Origin: Nitrosopumilus adriaticus
GTDB lineage: Archaea > Thermoproteota > Nitrososphaeria > Nitrososphaerales > Nitrosopumilaceae
Direction of reading: 5' to 3'
Assembly: GCF_000956175.1 (NCBI RefSeq)
Contig: NZ_CP011070.1
Location: 558,001 to 622,000, forward strand
DNA length: 64,000 nucleotides
Shown: positions 17,672 through 25,628 of the stretch, piece by piece
Layout: the number at the start of each line of letters is the position of its first letter
Numbering within the stretch: position 1 is the stretch's first letter
The notes under the pieces: generated by a model
What the model was told of the DNA's origin: nothing
The model's input: the letters and a program-made list of their open reading frames with translations, nothing else
The model's database searches: none
Made by a program: the position numbers and the translations under genes

Positions 17672-18649
17672 TTATCCAATTCTACCTTTATAGATAATTT
17701 TTTCATCAGTTCCTGAAGGTGTACTTCTATCAATGTATCTGATTTCATATTTGTCTCCGATGTGAATCACTTTACCGTCTAATTCTCTTGGGATCTTAAT
17801 TTTTACTTCAAACGTGCTTGTATTGGGTCCCGTCTCAATCAAAGAACTGGAATTTGCATCAAATCTTGGATTTGCAAGTGTAGTTCTAATTCCTCCTTCT
17901 CCTCTGAATTCAAATGAGCTTAATGGAATTTTGTCTTCATCTTTAGAGTCTCTATTTGCATCAGGTTCGTAAATTCTTAATGTAAATTCATGTCCAATTC
18001 TAGAACCTCCTCCAGAAGTTTCAACTTTGGCAAATGTGGAAGTTAAAGGAAATGATTTTACAAGTATTCTTTTATCTCCTGCAAAGTCTGATTCATCCAA
18101 GTATTTTATGATGACCACATCATCTTGACTTAATGGTTTTCCATTGATTGTAGCAGGTAATTCTAATCTGATATAAAATTCACCAGTGTTTGGTCCTGTC
18201 TCAATCATTTTCTGAGGACCGCTAATTTCAATTCCATTAACTGTAAATTCAAACAAGCCTTGTGTGGAAATTTCTTCAACTCCATTATGTGCTACATTCA
18301 AGTCTTGATCTTTTATGTAAAAATTAACAATTGACATACTTGATGCAGGAATAGTTTCTATTTCTTTTTCTGAAGCTGAAACTGTTTTGAATTCTTTTTG
18401 CAAATCTGTGAATTTTATTGGAATGAATAACATTCCTAATTTTTGCATTTTTTCGGCAGTTTCTGCCCTTACACAGGCAGCAAAACCATTTGTTCTGATA
18501 ACTAATTCTAATTCTGTCTTACAAAGAACATCTTGGGGTGAAATTCCACGTTCCATTTGTTTTCTAGGAGAATCAAAGTCTCCAAAAACTGGTTGTATTA
18601 TAATGAGAAAAAGACTACAAAAAACTGTAATTTGCAAAGCATTCAACAC
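17672..18649 (-). CDS. exported protein with two beta-sandwich repeats
   Basis: Unknown function, 325 residues. A signal segment (residues 5-23) is followed by the pattern SPRKQMERGISPQDVLC...NGFAACVRAETAEKMQKLG, which I recognise as a recurring N-terminal module of exported proteins in this archaeal group. Two homologous beta-rich domains follow, each with ETGPNT and a tail like VIIKYLDESD or YEIRYIDRST. It looks like a surface or S-layer associated protein. No C-terminal anchor is visible. Confidence 0.72.
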   Translation of the reverse strand: MLNALQITVFCSLFLIIIQPVFGDFDSPRKQMERGISPQDVLCKTELELVIRTNGFAACVRAETAEKMQKLGMLFIPIKFTDLQKEFKTVSASEKEIETIPASSMSIVNFYIKDQDLNVAHNGVEEISTQGLFEFTVNGIEISGPQKMIETGPNTGEFYIRLELPATINGKPLSQDDVVIIKYLDESDFAGDKRILVKSFPLTSTFAKVETSGGGSRIGHEFTLRIYEPDANRDSKDEDKIPLSSFEFRGEGGIRTTLANPRFDANSSSLIETGPNTSTFEVKIKIPRELDGKVIHIGDKYEIRYIDRSTPSGTDEKIIYKGRIG

Positions 18650-18653
18650 AAAT

Positions 18654-18720
18654 TTTTGATTTTCTTTACATAAATAATTTGGTGATAAATTGTACTTTGT
18701 TTCCGACTAGAAAATCAAAA
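18654..18720. repeat. 11-base inverted repeat spanning a divergent promoter region
   Basis: TTTTGATTTTC (18654-18664) and GAAAATCAAAA (18710-18720) are perfect inverted copies about 45 bases apart in the gap between two divergent exported-protein genes. The sequence is AT-rich, so chance is a real possibility. Confidence 0.35.
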
Positions 18721-18769
18721 TTGATAATTAACTATTTTGTTATATGTGTTGGAATTATACTATTACTAC

Positions 18770-19351
18770 TTGATTCGTTATGTTTTTCTACTTCTTTTAC
18801 TTTTGGTAATGCCTGCATCCAACTATGCTTTTGCTGAACACATATTCAATCCTGATGCATATGCGCAATACCTTGACATTTCTCAAATAGAATCTGAAAA
18901 ATTCACTTTTGAATTTGATGAAAAAACCTATGACATTTACTATGGATATCGTGGTAGTCTTGATTCTATGGGTGCTAATCATCAATACCCTATACTATCT
19001 TCGATGAATATCAACCAAGAACGAAAATCGATTGAAATCATAATGGAGGATGTTCCAGAAAAAACTGATTTTTGGGTAAGAACTCCTGAAGATGTTCTTT
19101 ATGCTGAAGGTGAAAAATTCAAAGTTATAGTAGATGGGGTAGATACTGGTTATGATTTGATGAAATACCCTAATGACTATGTCGTTGGTTTAGTAATTTC
19201 AGAAGACACTAAAAAAATTGAAATAATTGGAACTAGAGTCATTCCGGAATTTGAAGGATTGACAATTTTGATTCTTGGGGTTTCTATTCTGGGAATAATT
19301 TACGTGGCACAAAAGAATCCCCTTGTAAAGGGTTTGACTAGAATTAATTAA
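18770..19351 (+). CDS. exported protein with PEF-type C-terminal anchor
   Basis: Unknown function, about 193 residues from the TTG at 18770. This start is preferred because a TATA-like GTTATATG lies about 25 bases upstream and translation then begins directly with a clean signal peptide (IRYVFLLLLLLV). The frame also opens earlier, at 18737. A beta-rich domain ends in KKIEIIGTRV. Then comes IPEFEGLTILILGVSIL and a short basic tail, resembling the PEFG-CTERM sorting signal of thaumarchaeal exported proteins. Architecture matches the products at 5365-6222 and 8059-8610. Confidence 0.7.
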   Translation: MIRYVFLLLLLLVMPASNYAFAEHIFNPDAYAQYLDISQIESEKFTFEFDEKTYDIYYGYRGSLDSMGANHQYPILSSMNINQERKSIEIIMEDVPEKTDFWVRTPEDVLYAEGEKFKVIVDGVDTGYDLMKYPNDYVVGLVISEDTKKIEIIGTRVIPEFEGLTILILGVSILGIIYVAQKNPLVKGLTRIN

Positions 19352-19374
19352 GTGAACAGTTCTAGTATTATTGA

Positions 19375-20193
19375 TTGAAACGAATAGGTTTGTTGGGATG
19401 TGGCGCAATAGGTACTCAAATTGCTCTTGCTATTGATTCAGGAAGGATTCCCGGCACGCTCACCCATGTTTATGATGCATCTAAAGAAAAAGCATCTGAA
19501 CTTGTCTCAAAATTAAACTCAAAACCAGAAATCGTTGAAAACTCTCACCTTTTATCTTCTCATAGTGTAAACATTATAGTTGAAGCTGCATCTCAGGATG
19601 CCGTAAAAGATGTTGGCCTTAGTGTATTGCAAAATAAACGTGATTTGATGATAATGAGTGTCGGTGCATTATTGGATGAATCAATTTATGATATTTTATC
19701 TGATGCATGTGATCACTTCAAAAAAACTATCTACCTGCCCTCTGGTGCAATTGCCGGTTTGGATGGAATTAAATCTGTAAAAGACGAATTAGAATCTGTG
19801 TCGATTACAACAACTAAACACCCGCGTTCTCTGAAAGGTGCAAAGTTTTTTGAAACATCTCAAATTGATTTGAATGCTATTAGTTCACCTACAAAAATTT
19901 TTGAAGGCAGTGCAAAAGAGGCAGTTTCATTGTTTCCTGCAAACATCAATGTTGCAGCACTTCTTTCATTATCTGGAATCGGAAGTGAAAAAACAATCGT
20001 AAAAATTATCGCTGATCCAAATACTGATAAAAATACTCACCATATTGAGGCAGCAGGAAAATTTGGAAAGATGGATTTTACAATAGAGAATTTTCCAGAT
20101 TCTAACAACCCTAAAACAAGCCGATTGGCAATTTTATCTGCAATTGAAACCCTACGAAAATATTGCTCGGATGATATTCAGATAGGTACCTAA
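19375..20193 (+). CDS. nadX: L-aspartate dehydrogenase
   Basis: Converts aspartate to iminoaspartate for NAD synthesis, replacing the oxidase NadB. The 272-residue protein opens with the Rossmann motif GLLGCGAIGTQ and has the conserved middle block LPSGAIAGLDGIK near residue 121 and ENFPDSNNPKTSRLA near the end, both typical of aspartate dehydrogenase. TTG start, 23 bases after the previous gene. It is followed by nadA, which supports the pathway assignment. Confidence 0.9.
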   Translation: MKRIGLLGCGAIGTQIALAIDSGRIPGTLTHVYDASKEKASELVSKLNSKPEIVENSHLLSSHSVNIIVEAASQDAVKDVGLSVLQNKRDLMIMSVGALLDESIYDILSDACDHFKKTIYLPSGAIAGLDGIKSVKDELESVSITTTKHPRSLKGAKFFETSQIDLNAISSPTKIFEGSAKEAVSLFPANINVAALLSLSGIGSEKTIVKIIADPNTDKNTHHIEAAGKFGKMDFTIENFPDSNNPKTSRLAILSAIETLRKYCSDDIQIGT

Positions 20194-20195
20194 TC

Positions 20196-20210
20196 TGGCA
20201 ATAATTGCCA
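20196..20210. promoter_or_regulatory. palindrome between nadX and nadA
   Basis: TGGCAAT-A-ATTGCCA is a perfect 15-base palindrome beginning three bases after the nadX stop. A weaker dyad CCAGA...TCTGG follows near 20217-20237, and a TATA-like TTTAAATC at 20253-20260 precedes the nadA ATG by about 30 bases. It could be an operator for nadA or the transcript end of nadX. Confidence 0.4.
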
Positions 20211-20286
20211 CATTTACCAGATTTTTAGAGAATTCTGGACTGCTTCCCATTCTTTAAATCCCTACAAACTCAAAATTTTGTAGCCT

Positions 20287-21243
20287 ATGTTAGTTCAACA
20301 ATCATCTCAGCTCAAAGAAGAGATTCTAAGACTCAAGAAGGAAAAAGATGTGGTAATTTTAGCACATAATTATCAAATCCCTGATGTGCAAGATGTTGCA
20401 GATTTTACAGGCGATTCCTTGGGGCTTTCACGTCAAGCTGCCACTGTAGACCAAAAGACAATTTTATTTTGTGGTGTAAATTTTATGGCAGAAACTGCTG
20501 CAATTATTAGCCCAGACAAGAAGGTACTTCTTCCTGATTTGGAAGCAGGTTGTTCTCTATCTGATTCTATTACTGTTGCTGAATTACGTAATTGGAAAAA
20601 GCAACATCCTGACGCAATAGCTGTAGGTTATGTTAATACTACTGCAGAAATTAAAGCGGAATTGGATTATTGTTGCACTTCATCTAATGCAGTAAATGTT
20701 GTAAAGGCAATCCCTGAAGAAAAAGAAATATTGTTTTTGCCTGACATGTTCCTTGGCTCTTATGTTGCAAAAATGACTGGAAGGAAAAATATGCATATCT
20801 GGGCAGGAGAATGTCATGTGCATGCTGGAATTACTCCTGAAGATGTAAATGAAAAACTAAACTCTATGAAAGATACAGAATTTGTAATTCATCCTGAATG
20901 TAGCTGTACTACCCCTATGATGTATGATGTTGCTGATGGAAGCTATGATGGCAAAAAAGTTTCAATTCTTTCTACTGAAGGAATGCTAAATCACGTGCAT
21001 CAATCAAAAGCAAAAAACTTTGTTGTTGCAACAGAGACTGGAATCCTGTATAAAATGAGACAGCAAAATCCGGGAAAAACATTCATCCCTGCATCAGAGA
21101 AAGCTGAATGTCAATACATGAAGATGATTACTCTTGAAAAAGTGTATGACGCACTGGTAAATGAAAAGAATGTCATTACTGTACCAAAAGAAATTGCCGA
21201 TAAGGCTCGTTTGGCAATTAATAGAATGCTTGAAATCAGCTAA
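20287..21243 (+). CDS. nadA: quinolinate synthase A
   Basis: [4Fe-4S] enzyme condensing iminoaspartate with dihydroxyacetone phosphate to quinolinate. The 318-residue protein has the three-fold pseudo-repeat of NadA and the cluster Cys in CGVNFMAETA (near 81), HPECSC (near 212) and KAECQYM (near 278). NYQ and DSL active-site blocks are seen in the N-terminal part. It sits between aspartate dehydrogenase and the convergent nadC gene, so the whole de novo route to nicotinate mononucleotide is within 3 kb. Confidence 0.95.
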   Translation: MLVQQSSQLKEEILRLKKEKDVVILAHNYQIPDVQDVADFTGDSLGLSRQAATVDQKTILFCGVNFMAETAAIISPDKKVLLPDLEAGCSLSDSITVAELRNWKKQHPDAIAVGYVNTTAEIKAELDYCCTSSNAVNVVKAIPEEKEILFLPDMFLGSYVAKMTGRKNMHIWAGECHVHAGITPEDVNEKLNSMKDTEFVIHPECSCTTPMMYDVADGSYDGKKVSILSTEGMLNHVHQSKAKNFVVATETGILYKMRQQNPGKTFIPASEKAECQYMKMITLEKVYDALVNEKNVITVPKEIADKARLAINRMLEIS

Positions 21244-21248
21244 ATTGC

Positions 21249-21650
21249 GTGACTGCTTTGGTTGGATTATTTAGTAGAACTCCAAAAGATCCCAACAAGA
21301 AAAAAAATATTGAAAAACTCAAAGAGATAAAAAAACTAGTCAAAGAAAAAAAATATACTGCTGCTCTAAAGTCTGGCAATGATTTTTTGCACAAAGTTCC
21401 ACACCATCATGATATCTTGTTTACTATGGGTGGAATATACTATTTACAAAACAAGTACAAAACTGCAATATCTTACTTTGATAAAGCATTAGAAATCGGT
21501 TCATATGATGTTGAAGTTTTACTGCTCAAAGCATATTCTCATCAAAAACTAAGTGAAAATAAAAGGGCAATTCAGTGCTGTGAAAAAATTCAAGAAATTG
21601 ATCCTAAAAATAAATCTGTTTTAAAATTACTAGAAGAATTGAATTCTTAA
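21249..21650 (+). CDS. TPR-repeat protein
   Basis: The 133-residue protein has about two and a half tetratricopeptide repeats (HHDILFTMGGIYYLQNKYKT and ALEIGSYDVEVLLLKAYSHQ regions) after a Lys-rich N-terminus. TPRs bind other proteins; no partner is evident. GTG start five bases after nadA suggests co-transcription. It overlaps the stop of convergent nadC by four bases. Confidence 0.8.
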   Translation: MTALVGLFSRTPKDPNKKKNIEKLKEIKKLVKEKKYTAALKSGNDFLHKVPHHHDILFTMGGIYYLQNKYKTAISYFDKALEIGSYDVEVLLLKAYSHQKLSENKRAIQCCEKIQEIDPKNKSVLKLLEELNS

Positions 21651-22465
21651 ATTTCTAAACTCATATCAATTCCTTTTACAGAATTTGTAATGCTTCCAAT
21701 TGATATGATGTCTACTCCCGTCTTACCATAATTTGCAATATTTTTAGAATTAATCCCTCCTGATGCTTCAATCTTTATTCTGTTTCGTAATTTTTCATTT
21801 TTGAGCACTTGTATTGTTTTCTTGATTTGTGCTGGTGTGAAATTATCCAGCATAATTATTGATGCCCCCTCTTTTGCTGCGAGAACTGCATCTGATGTTT
21901 TTTCAACTTCCACTTCGAATTTTTTGTGTCTTTTTTTTGCTTTTTTAATGAGTGATGATATTGAGCCTTCAATTGCAATATGATTATCTTTTATCATGAT
22001 CATTTCATCCAGTCTGAGTCTGTGCTTTTTACCTCCTCCAATTTCCACTGCTTCTTTATCAAAATATCTTAGTCCAGGAGCTGTCTTTCTGGTTGCATAC
22101 AATTTTGTTTTTGTTGGAATCTTTTTTACAAGTTGATTTGTTTGCGTTGCAATTCCGCTCATTCTAGTAAGTATGTTTAATGCAGTTCTCTCACATGTGA
22201 GGATTTTTCCTGCATCTCCTGAAATTGTCATTATGGTTTGATTAGGTTTGACTTTGGACCCATCTTTTCTAGTAATTTTGACATTACATCCTTTTAATTT
22301 AAAAATATTTTTTGCATAACTTGCTCCTGCAACAATAGCTTCTTCTCTTGAAATTATTTTGGCTGAAATTTTTTTCTTGGGTAAAAGTGCACTCGTAATA
22401 TCTCCCGTCCCTATATCTTCAGCAAGAAATTGTGATAATTGTTTTTTAGAATTAAATGACAACAT
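21647..22465 (-). CDS. nadC: nicotinate-nucleotide pyrophosphorylase (carboxylating)
   Basis: Quinolinate phosphoribosyltransferase, third enzyme of NAD synthesis. The 272-residue protein has the family blocks EDIGTGDITS, RTALNILTRMSGIAT, RKTAPGLRYFDKEAV, GGKKHRLRLDEMIMIKDNH and the C-terminal GGINSKNI barrel motif. All phosphate and quinolinate binding basic residues of these blocks are in place. It converges on the nadX-nadA-TPR group. Confidence 0.95.
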   Translation of the reverse strand: MLSFNSKKQLSQFLAEDIGTGDITSALLPKKKISAKIISREEAIVAGASYAKNIFKLKGCNVKITRKDGSKVKPNQTIMTISGDAGKILTCERTALNILTRMSGIATQTNQLVKKIPTKTKLYATRKTAPGLRYFDKEAVEIGGGKKHRLRLDEMIMIKDNHIAIEGSISSLIKKAKKRHKKFEVEVEKTSDAVLAAKEGASIIMLDNFTPAQIKKTIQVLKNEKLRNRIKIEASGGINSKNIANYGKTGVDIISIGSITNSVKGIDMSLEI

Positions 22466-22508
22466 TATTGTTAAAATATTAATGTGATTTTAAAGATTTA
22501 GAAATTTT

Positions 22509-22697
22509 TTATGTTACTTTGATTGCATACTTACCTTTTTGAGTGATGCCTAGAGTTTTTGAAATCTCTGAGTTTGTAGGATCAACTACAAGTACAATTC
22601 CAGTCCAGTCTGGTGTCAAATCTGATGATTTACAACCAGGACAAACTTTGCCTGTTGTAACAAATTTGCATTTACGGCATGCCATTTCTCGTGCCAT
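22509..22697 (-). CDS. spt4: transcription elongation factor Spt4 (RNA polymerase subunit E'')
   Basis: The 62-residue zinc protein has CRKC and CPGC pairs and the conserved DWTGIVLVVDP stretch. Spt4 pairs with Spt5 and clamps RNA polymerase during elongation. It starts one base after the stop of the Rpo7 gene, the usual archaeal pairing. Confidence 0.93.
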   Translation of the reverse strand: MAREMACRKCKFVTTGKVCPGCKSSDLTPDWTGIVLVVDPTNSEISKTLGITQKGKYAIKVT

Positions 22698-22698
22698 C

Positions 22699-23295
22699 TT
22701 AACTTGCCTCTACTTCAGCTTCTTTTGCAGGTTTATCTGAATCCCCTGTGGATTTTTTAATCTCTTCTACAATCCAGTCATCTGCACCAAGGAATGGTTG
22801 TCTACATGTAATTCCAATCTTGCCCATTGCAGCAGCTTTTCCTAGTGATACTGCAGTAATTCTTGCACGAAGTGTAGAACCAACTTTTAATGTTCTTCCA
22901 CTTTGATTAGCTAAAATCATTCCAGACTTTACATCACTTTTGAGATAATCATCCATCACTTGTGAAAGGTGAAGTAATGCATCAGTTGGACCTATTCTTA
23001 CAAATGCTCCAAAGTCAGTAATGTCTACAATTTCTCCTTGGACAATTTCTTGTAATTTTGGATAAAATGTTAATGCTTCAAACTGAACTCTGTGGAATGT
23101 ACCGCCATCTCCTGCAATCATTTTTCCCATTTCGTCAACTTTGGCATCTAAAATCATGATGATATATCCCAAATCTGCATTAATCATACTCTCGTACTTT
23201 TCCTTGAGAATGTTTACTGCTGCCTTTTTGAGTGTAGTTCCAAATAAGCTGGGAGGAATCCTAACAACATCAACTAGGGTAGATATAGAAAACAA
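22699..23295 (-). CDS. rpo7: DNA-directed RNA polymerase subunit Rpo7 (E')
   Basis: Stalk subunit of archaeal RNA polymerase. The 198-residue protein has the N-terminal tip domain with D-V-V-R-IPP and the S1 domain from about residue 83 (GEIVDITDFGAFVRIGPTDALLH). TTG start (TTG TTT TCT ATA) fits the conserved N-terminus best. The C-terminal 15 residues after the S1 domain are an acidic tail. Forms an operon with spt4. Confidence 0.95.
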   Translation of the reverse strand: MFSISTLVDVVRIPPSLFGTTLKKAAVNILKEKYESMINADLGYIIMILDAKVDEMGKMIAGDGGTFHRVQFEALTFYPKLQEIVQGEIVDITDFGAFVRIGPTDALLHLSQVMDDYLKSDVKSGMILANQSGRTLKVGSTLRARITAVSLGKAAAMGKIGITCRQPFLGADDWIVEEIKKSTGDSDKPAKEAEVEAS

Positions 23296-23411
23296 CTAAG
23301 TTTTTTTCTTGAATTTCAATTTATGAATCTTTGGGTGATTTACTCATAATTTTCTAAAGATTTTGTTAATTTTTCAAAAAAATGACAATTTTTTTTGATG
23401 TCTGACTTATG

Positions 23412-23420
23412 TTTAAATAA
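23412..23420 (+). promoter_or_regulatory. TATA-like promoter element of the Mrp gene
   Basis: TTTAAATAA lies about 26 bases before the ATG at 23442, indicating a leaderless transcript. The Rpo7 operon is divergent from the same gap. Confidence 0.5.
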
Positions 23421-23441
23421 TGTAGACAGGATTTTTACGCA

Positions 23442-24554
23442 ATGGTTGGAATAGATCAAGTTCTTGAAAAACTAAGTACTGTCATTGATCCTGATTTGAA
23501 AAAAGACATTGTTTCAATGGGCATGATAAAAGACTTGGAACTAAATGATGGTGATTTAAAATTTACTTTAGAATTAACAACTCCTGCATGTCCGTTTAAT
23601 GTCGAAATTGAGGATGATGTAAGAAAAGTAATTGGTGAAATTCCTGAATTGAAAAATTTTGATTTAAAAGTAACTGCTAAAGTCATGGAGGGTCGTTCAC
23701 TTGATGCAGATACGGGTATGGCAACTGTCAAAAACATTATCGGTGTTGCAAGTGGAAAGGGTGGAGTTGGAAAATCAACTGTTTCATTAAATCTAGCTTT
23801 GGCATTATCTGAATCAGGGGCTAAGGTTGGCTTACTTGATGCTGATATCTATGGCCCTAGCATTCCGTTAATGTTGGGAATGAAAGACGGATTCATGGAA
23901 GTAGAAGAAAACAAACTTCAACCTGCAGACTTTAATGGACTAAAAGTTGTATCATTTGGCTTCTTTGCAGATCAATCTAATCAAGCAGCAATTTACCGTG
24001 GCCCAATTATTTCTGGAATCTTAAAACAATTTTTAGTTGATACTAATTGGTCTGATTTGGATTATCTTATTGTGGATCTTCCTCCTGGTACTGGTGACAT
24101 TCCACTTACACTTGCTCAAACAATTCCTATTACTGGAATCCTTGTTGTTACTACTCCGCAGGATGTTGCAAGTAATGTTGCAGTAAAAGCTGTGTCTATG
24201 TTTGAAAAACTAAATGTTCCAATAATTGGTGTTGTTGAAAACATGAGTCACTTTATCTGTCCAAACTGTGATGACAAACATTACATCTTTGGTCAAGGTG
24301 GTGCAAAAAAAATTAGTGAGCAGTTTAACATGCCATTCTTAGGAGAAATCCCATTAAATTCTGGAATCATGACAGGTTCTGATTTGGGAAAGCCAATAAT
24401 GATCACAAGTCCTGATTCTCCAAGTGCAGACGCTTTTAGAAAGAGTGCAAAAAATATTGCGGCCCAATGTAGTATTCTTGCATCAAAACTACAAGATGAA
24501 ATGGCATCTGAAGGTACTGGCGAAGAATCTGCTCCCGAGCCAAATACAACTTAG
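23442..24554 (+). CDS. Mrp/ApbC-type iron-sulfur cluster carrier ATPase
   Basis: The 370-residue protein joins an N-terminal MIP18/DUF59 domain (about 1-90) to a MinD-like P-loop ATPase with the deviant Walker A ASGKGGVGKST near residue 107. The CPNC motif near residue 270 (FICPNCDDK) binds the bridging [4Fe-4S] cluster at the dimer interface. It delivers Fe-S clusters to apo-proteins such as NadA and the radical SAM enzyme here. The next gene follows after 11 bases. Confidence 0.93.
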   Translation: MVGIDQVLEKLSTVIDPDLKKDIVSMGMIKDLELNDGDLKFTLELTTPACPFNVEIEDDVRKVIGEIPELKNFDLKVTAKVMEGRSLDADTGMATVKNIIGVASGKGGVGKSTVSLNLALALSESGAKVGLLDADIYGPSIPLMLGMKDGFMEVEENKLQPADFNGLKVVSFGFFADQSNQAAIYRGPIISGILKQFLVDTNWSDLDYLIVDLPPGTGDIPLTLAQTIPITGILVVTTPQDVASNVAVKAVSMFEKLNVPIIGVVENMSHFICPNCDDKHYIFGQGGAKKISEQFNMPFLGEIPLNSGIMTGSDLGKPIMITSPDSPSADAFRKSAKNIAAQCSILASKLQDEMASEGTGEESAPEPNTT

Positions 24555-24565
24555 TCACGATTACT

Positions 24566-25060
24566 GTGAAGTTACCTGATTCTTTAAGAGATCAATTGAA
24601 AATTCCTTTAGGATTACTTTTACCTGAAAACCAAGCTGATAAAATAAATATTCAAAAACATCTTTTGCCAAATTCCTATATCGTTACTGTTGGTGACAGA
24701 ACAACCAAAAAGATGATTGAGTTTGGTCTTATCCCTTCTTTGCAAATTATTGATGGTCAGGAAAAACGAGAAAAAAAAGACCCACCAAAACTTGCAAATG
24801 CTATTGAATTGACTGTAGAAAACCCTGCAGCAGAAATAACTCCTCAAAGTATTGATGTAATTAAAAATGCCTTTACTATGAAGCCCCCAGTAAGACTCTT
24901 TGTTGTTGGAGAAGAAGATCTTTTAGTACTTCCAGTTTGTATCCATGCACCTGATAATGCAATTGTTTTGTATGGCCAACCAAATGAAGGACTGGTAATT
25001 GTAAGAATTACTCCAGAAATTAGAAATAAAGCACAATCCATACTTGATTTAATGGAATAA
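24566..25060 (+). CDS. GTP-dependent dephospho-CoA kinase
   Basis: Archaeal enzyme (former DUF359) for the last step of coenzyme A synthesis. The 164-residue protein has the family blocks IVTVGDRTTKKM, QIIDGQEKRE, VGEEDLLVLP and YGQPNEGLV, which hold the catalytic Asp and Lys/Arg residues. GTG start just after the Mrp gene. Length fits the Thermococcus enzyme. Confidence 0.9.
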   Translation: MKLPDSLRDQLKIPLGLLLPENQADKINIQKHLLPNSYIVTVGDRTTKKMIEFGLIPSLQIIDGQEKREKKDPPKLANAIELTVENPAAEITPQSIDVIKNAFTMKPPVRLFVVGEEDLLVLPVCIHAPDNAIVLYGQPNEGLVIVRITPEIRNKAQSILDLME

Positions 25061-25062
25061 TT

Positions 25063-25121
25063 GGGGTGTGATGAGACGGTGGCTGTATGATTGATGATTA
25101 CTCTACTAAACCTTCTGACCC
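25063..25121 (+). ncRNA. candidate box C/D guide RNA
   Basis: In the gap after the dephospho-CoA kinase gene, GTGATGA (25068-25074, box C) and CTGA (25115-25118, box D) are flanked by GGG and CCC able to form a short closing stem. An internal TTGATGA (25091-25097, C') and ATGA (25087-25090, weak D') divide it into guides of about 12 and 17 bases. Size and layout fit archaeal C/D RNAs. The targets are not known, and D' is a variant. Confidence 0.42.
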
Positions 25122-25212
25122 TATTAATTCATATTTTAAAGAATGAAAATACACCAAACTTCTCACAACAATTGACATTTCAAGATAAACACGGATTATT
25201 ACAGTAAGATAT

Positions 25213-25590
25213 GTGAAACTTGATCCTGAATTGAGACTGCAAATTTTGGAGAAAATTGGAATCTATTCTAATCGTTTTTCCATTTCAGAACCTCAAATTC
25301 TCCTATCTACAAAAGAGGTACTTGATGCTCCAAAAGAAATGACTGAGGGTAGACGTACTTCGGCATACAAGTATTATGGAGTTTCATATCTTCAGCATAA
25401 TCTAGTTTTCATTAATGTTAGAAAAATTCCCGATGAGAAGACTCTGGAAAATACCATAGTGCATGAATTAATTCACATGAGATTTCCTTATCTTGCTCAT
25501 GGCAAAAGATTCAACAAGTTGGTAAGACAAGGGCTCAAAGGAAAAACATTTTTGCCATATAGAAAAAGAAGTAAGATTTCTGCTATTTGA
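25213..25590 (+). CDS. SprT-like zinc metallopeptidase
   Basis: The 125-residue protein has the motif HELIH near residues 84-88 followed by HGKRFNKLV, the HExxH...HGxxF pattern of SprT-like proteases. In eukaryotes such enzymes remove DNA-protein crosslinks; in archaea the role is unknown. No zinc ribbon C-terminal region is present, so this is a minimal form. GTG start. Confidence 0.75.
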   Translation: MKLDPELRLQILEKIGIYSNRFSISEPQILLSTKEVLDAPKEMTEGRRTSAYKYYGVSYLQHNLVFINVRKIPDEKTLENTIVHELIHMRFPYLAHGKRFNKLVRQGLKGKTFLPYRKRSKISAI

Positions 25591-25628
25591 TTTATATTTC
25601 CCAGACTTTGGCAAAAGCTGAGTATAAC

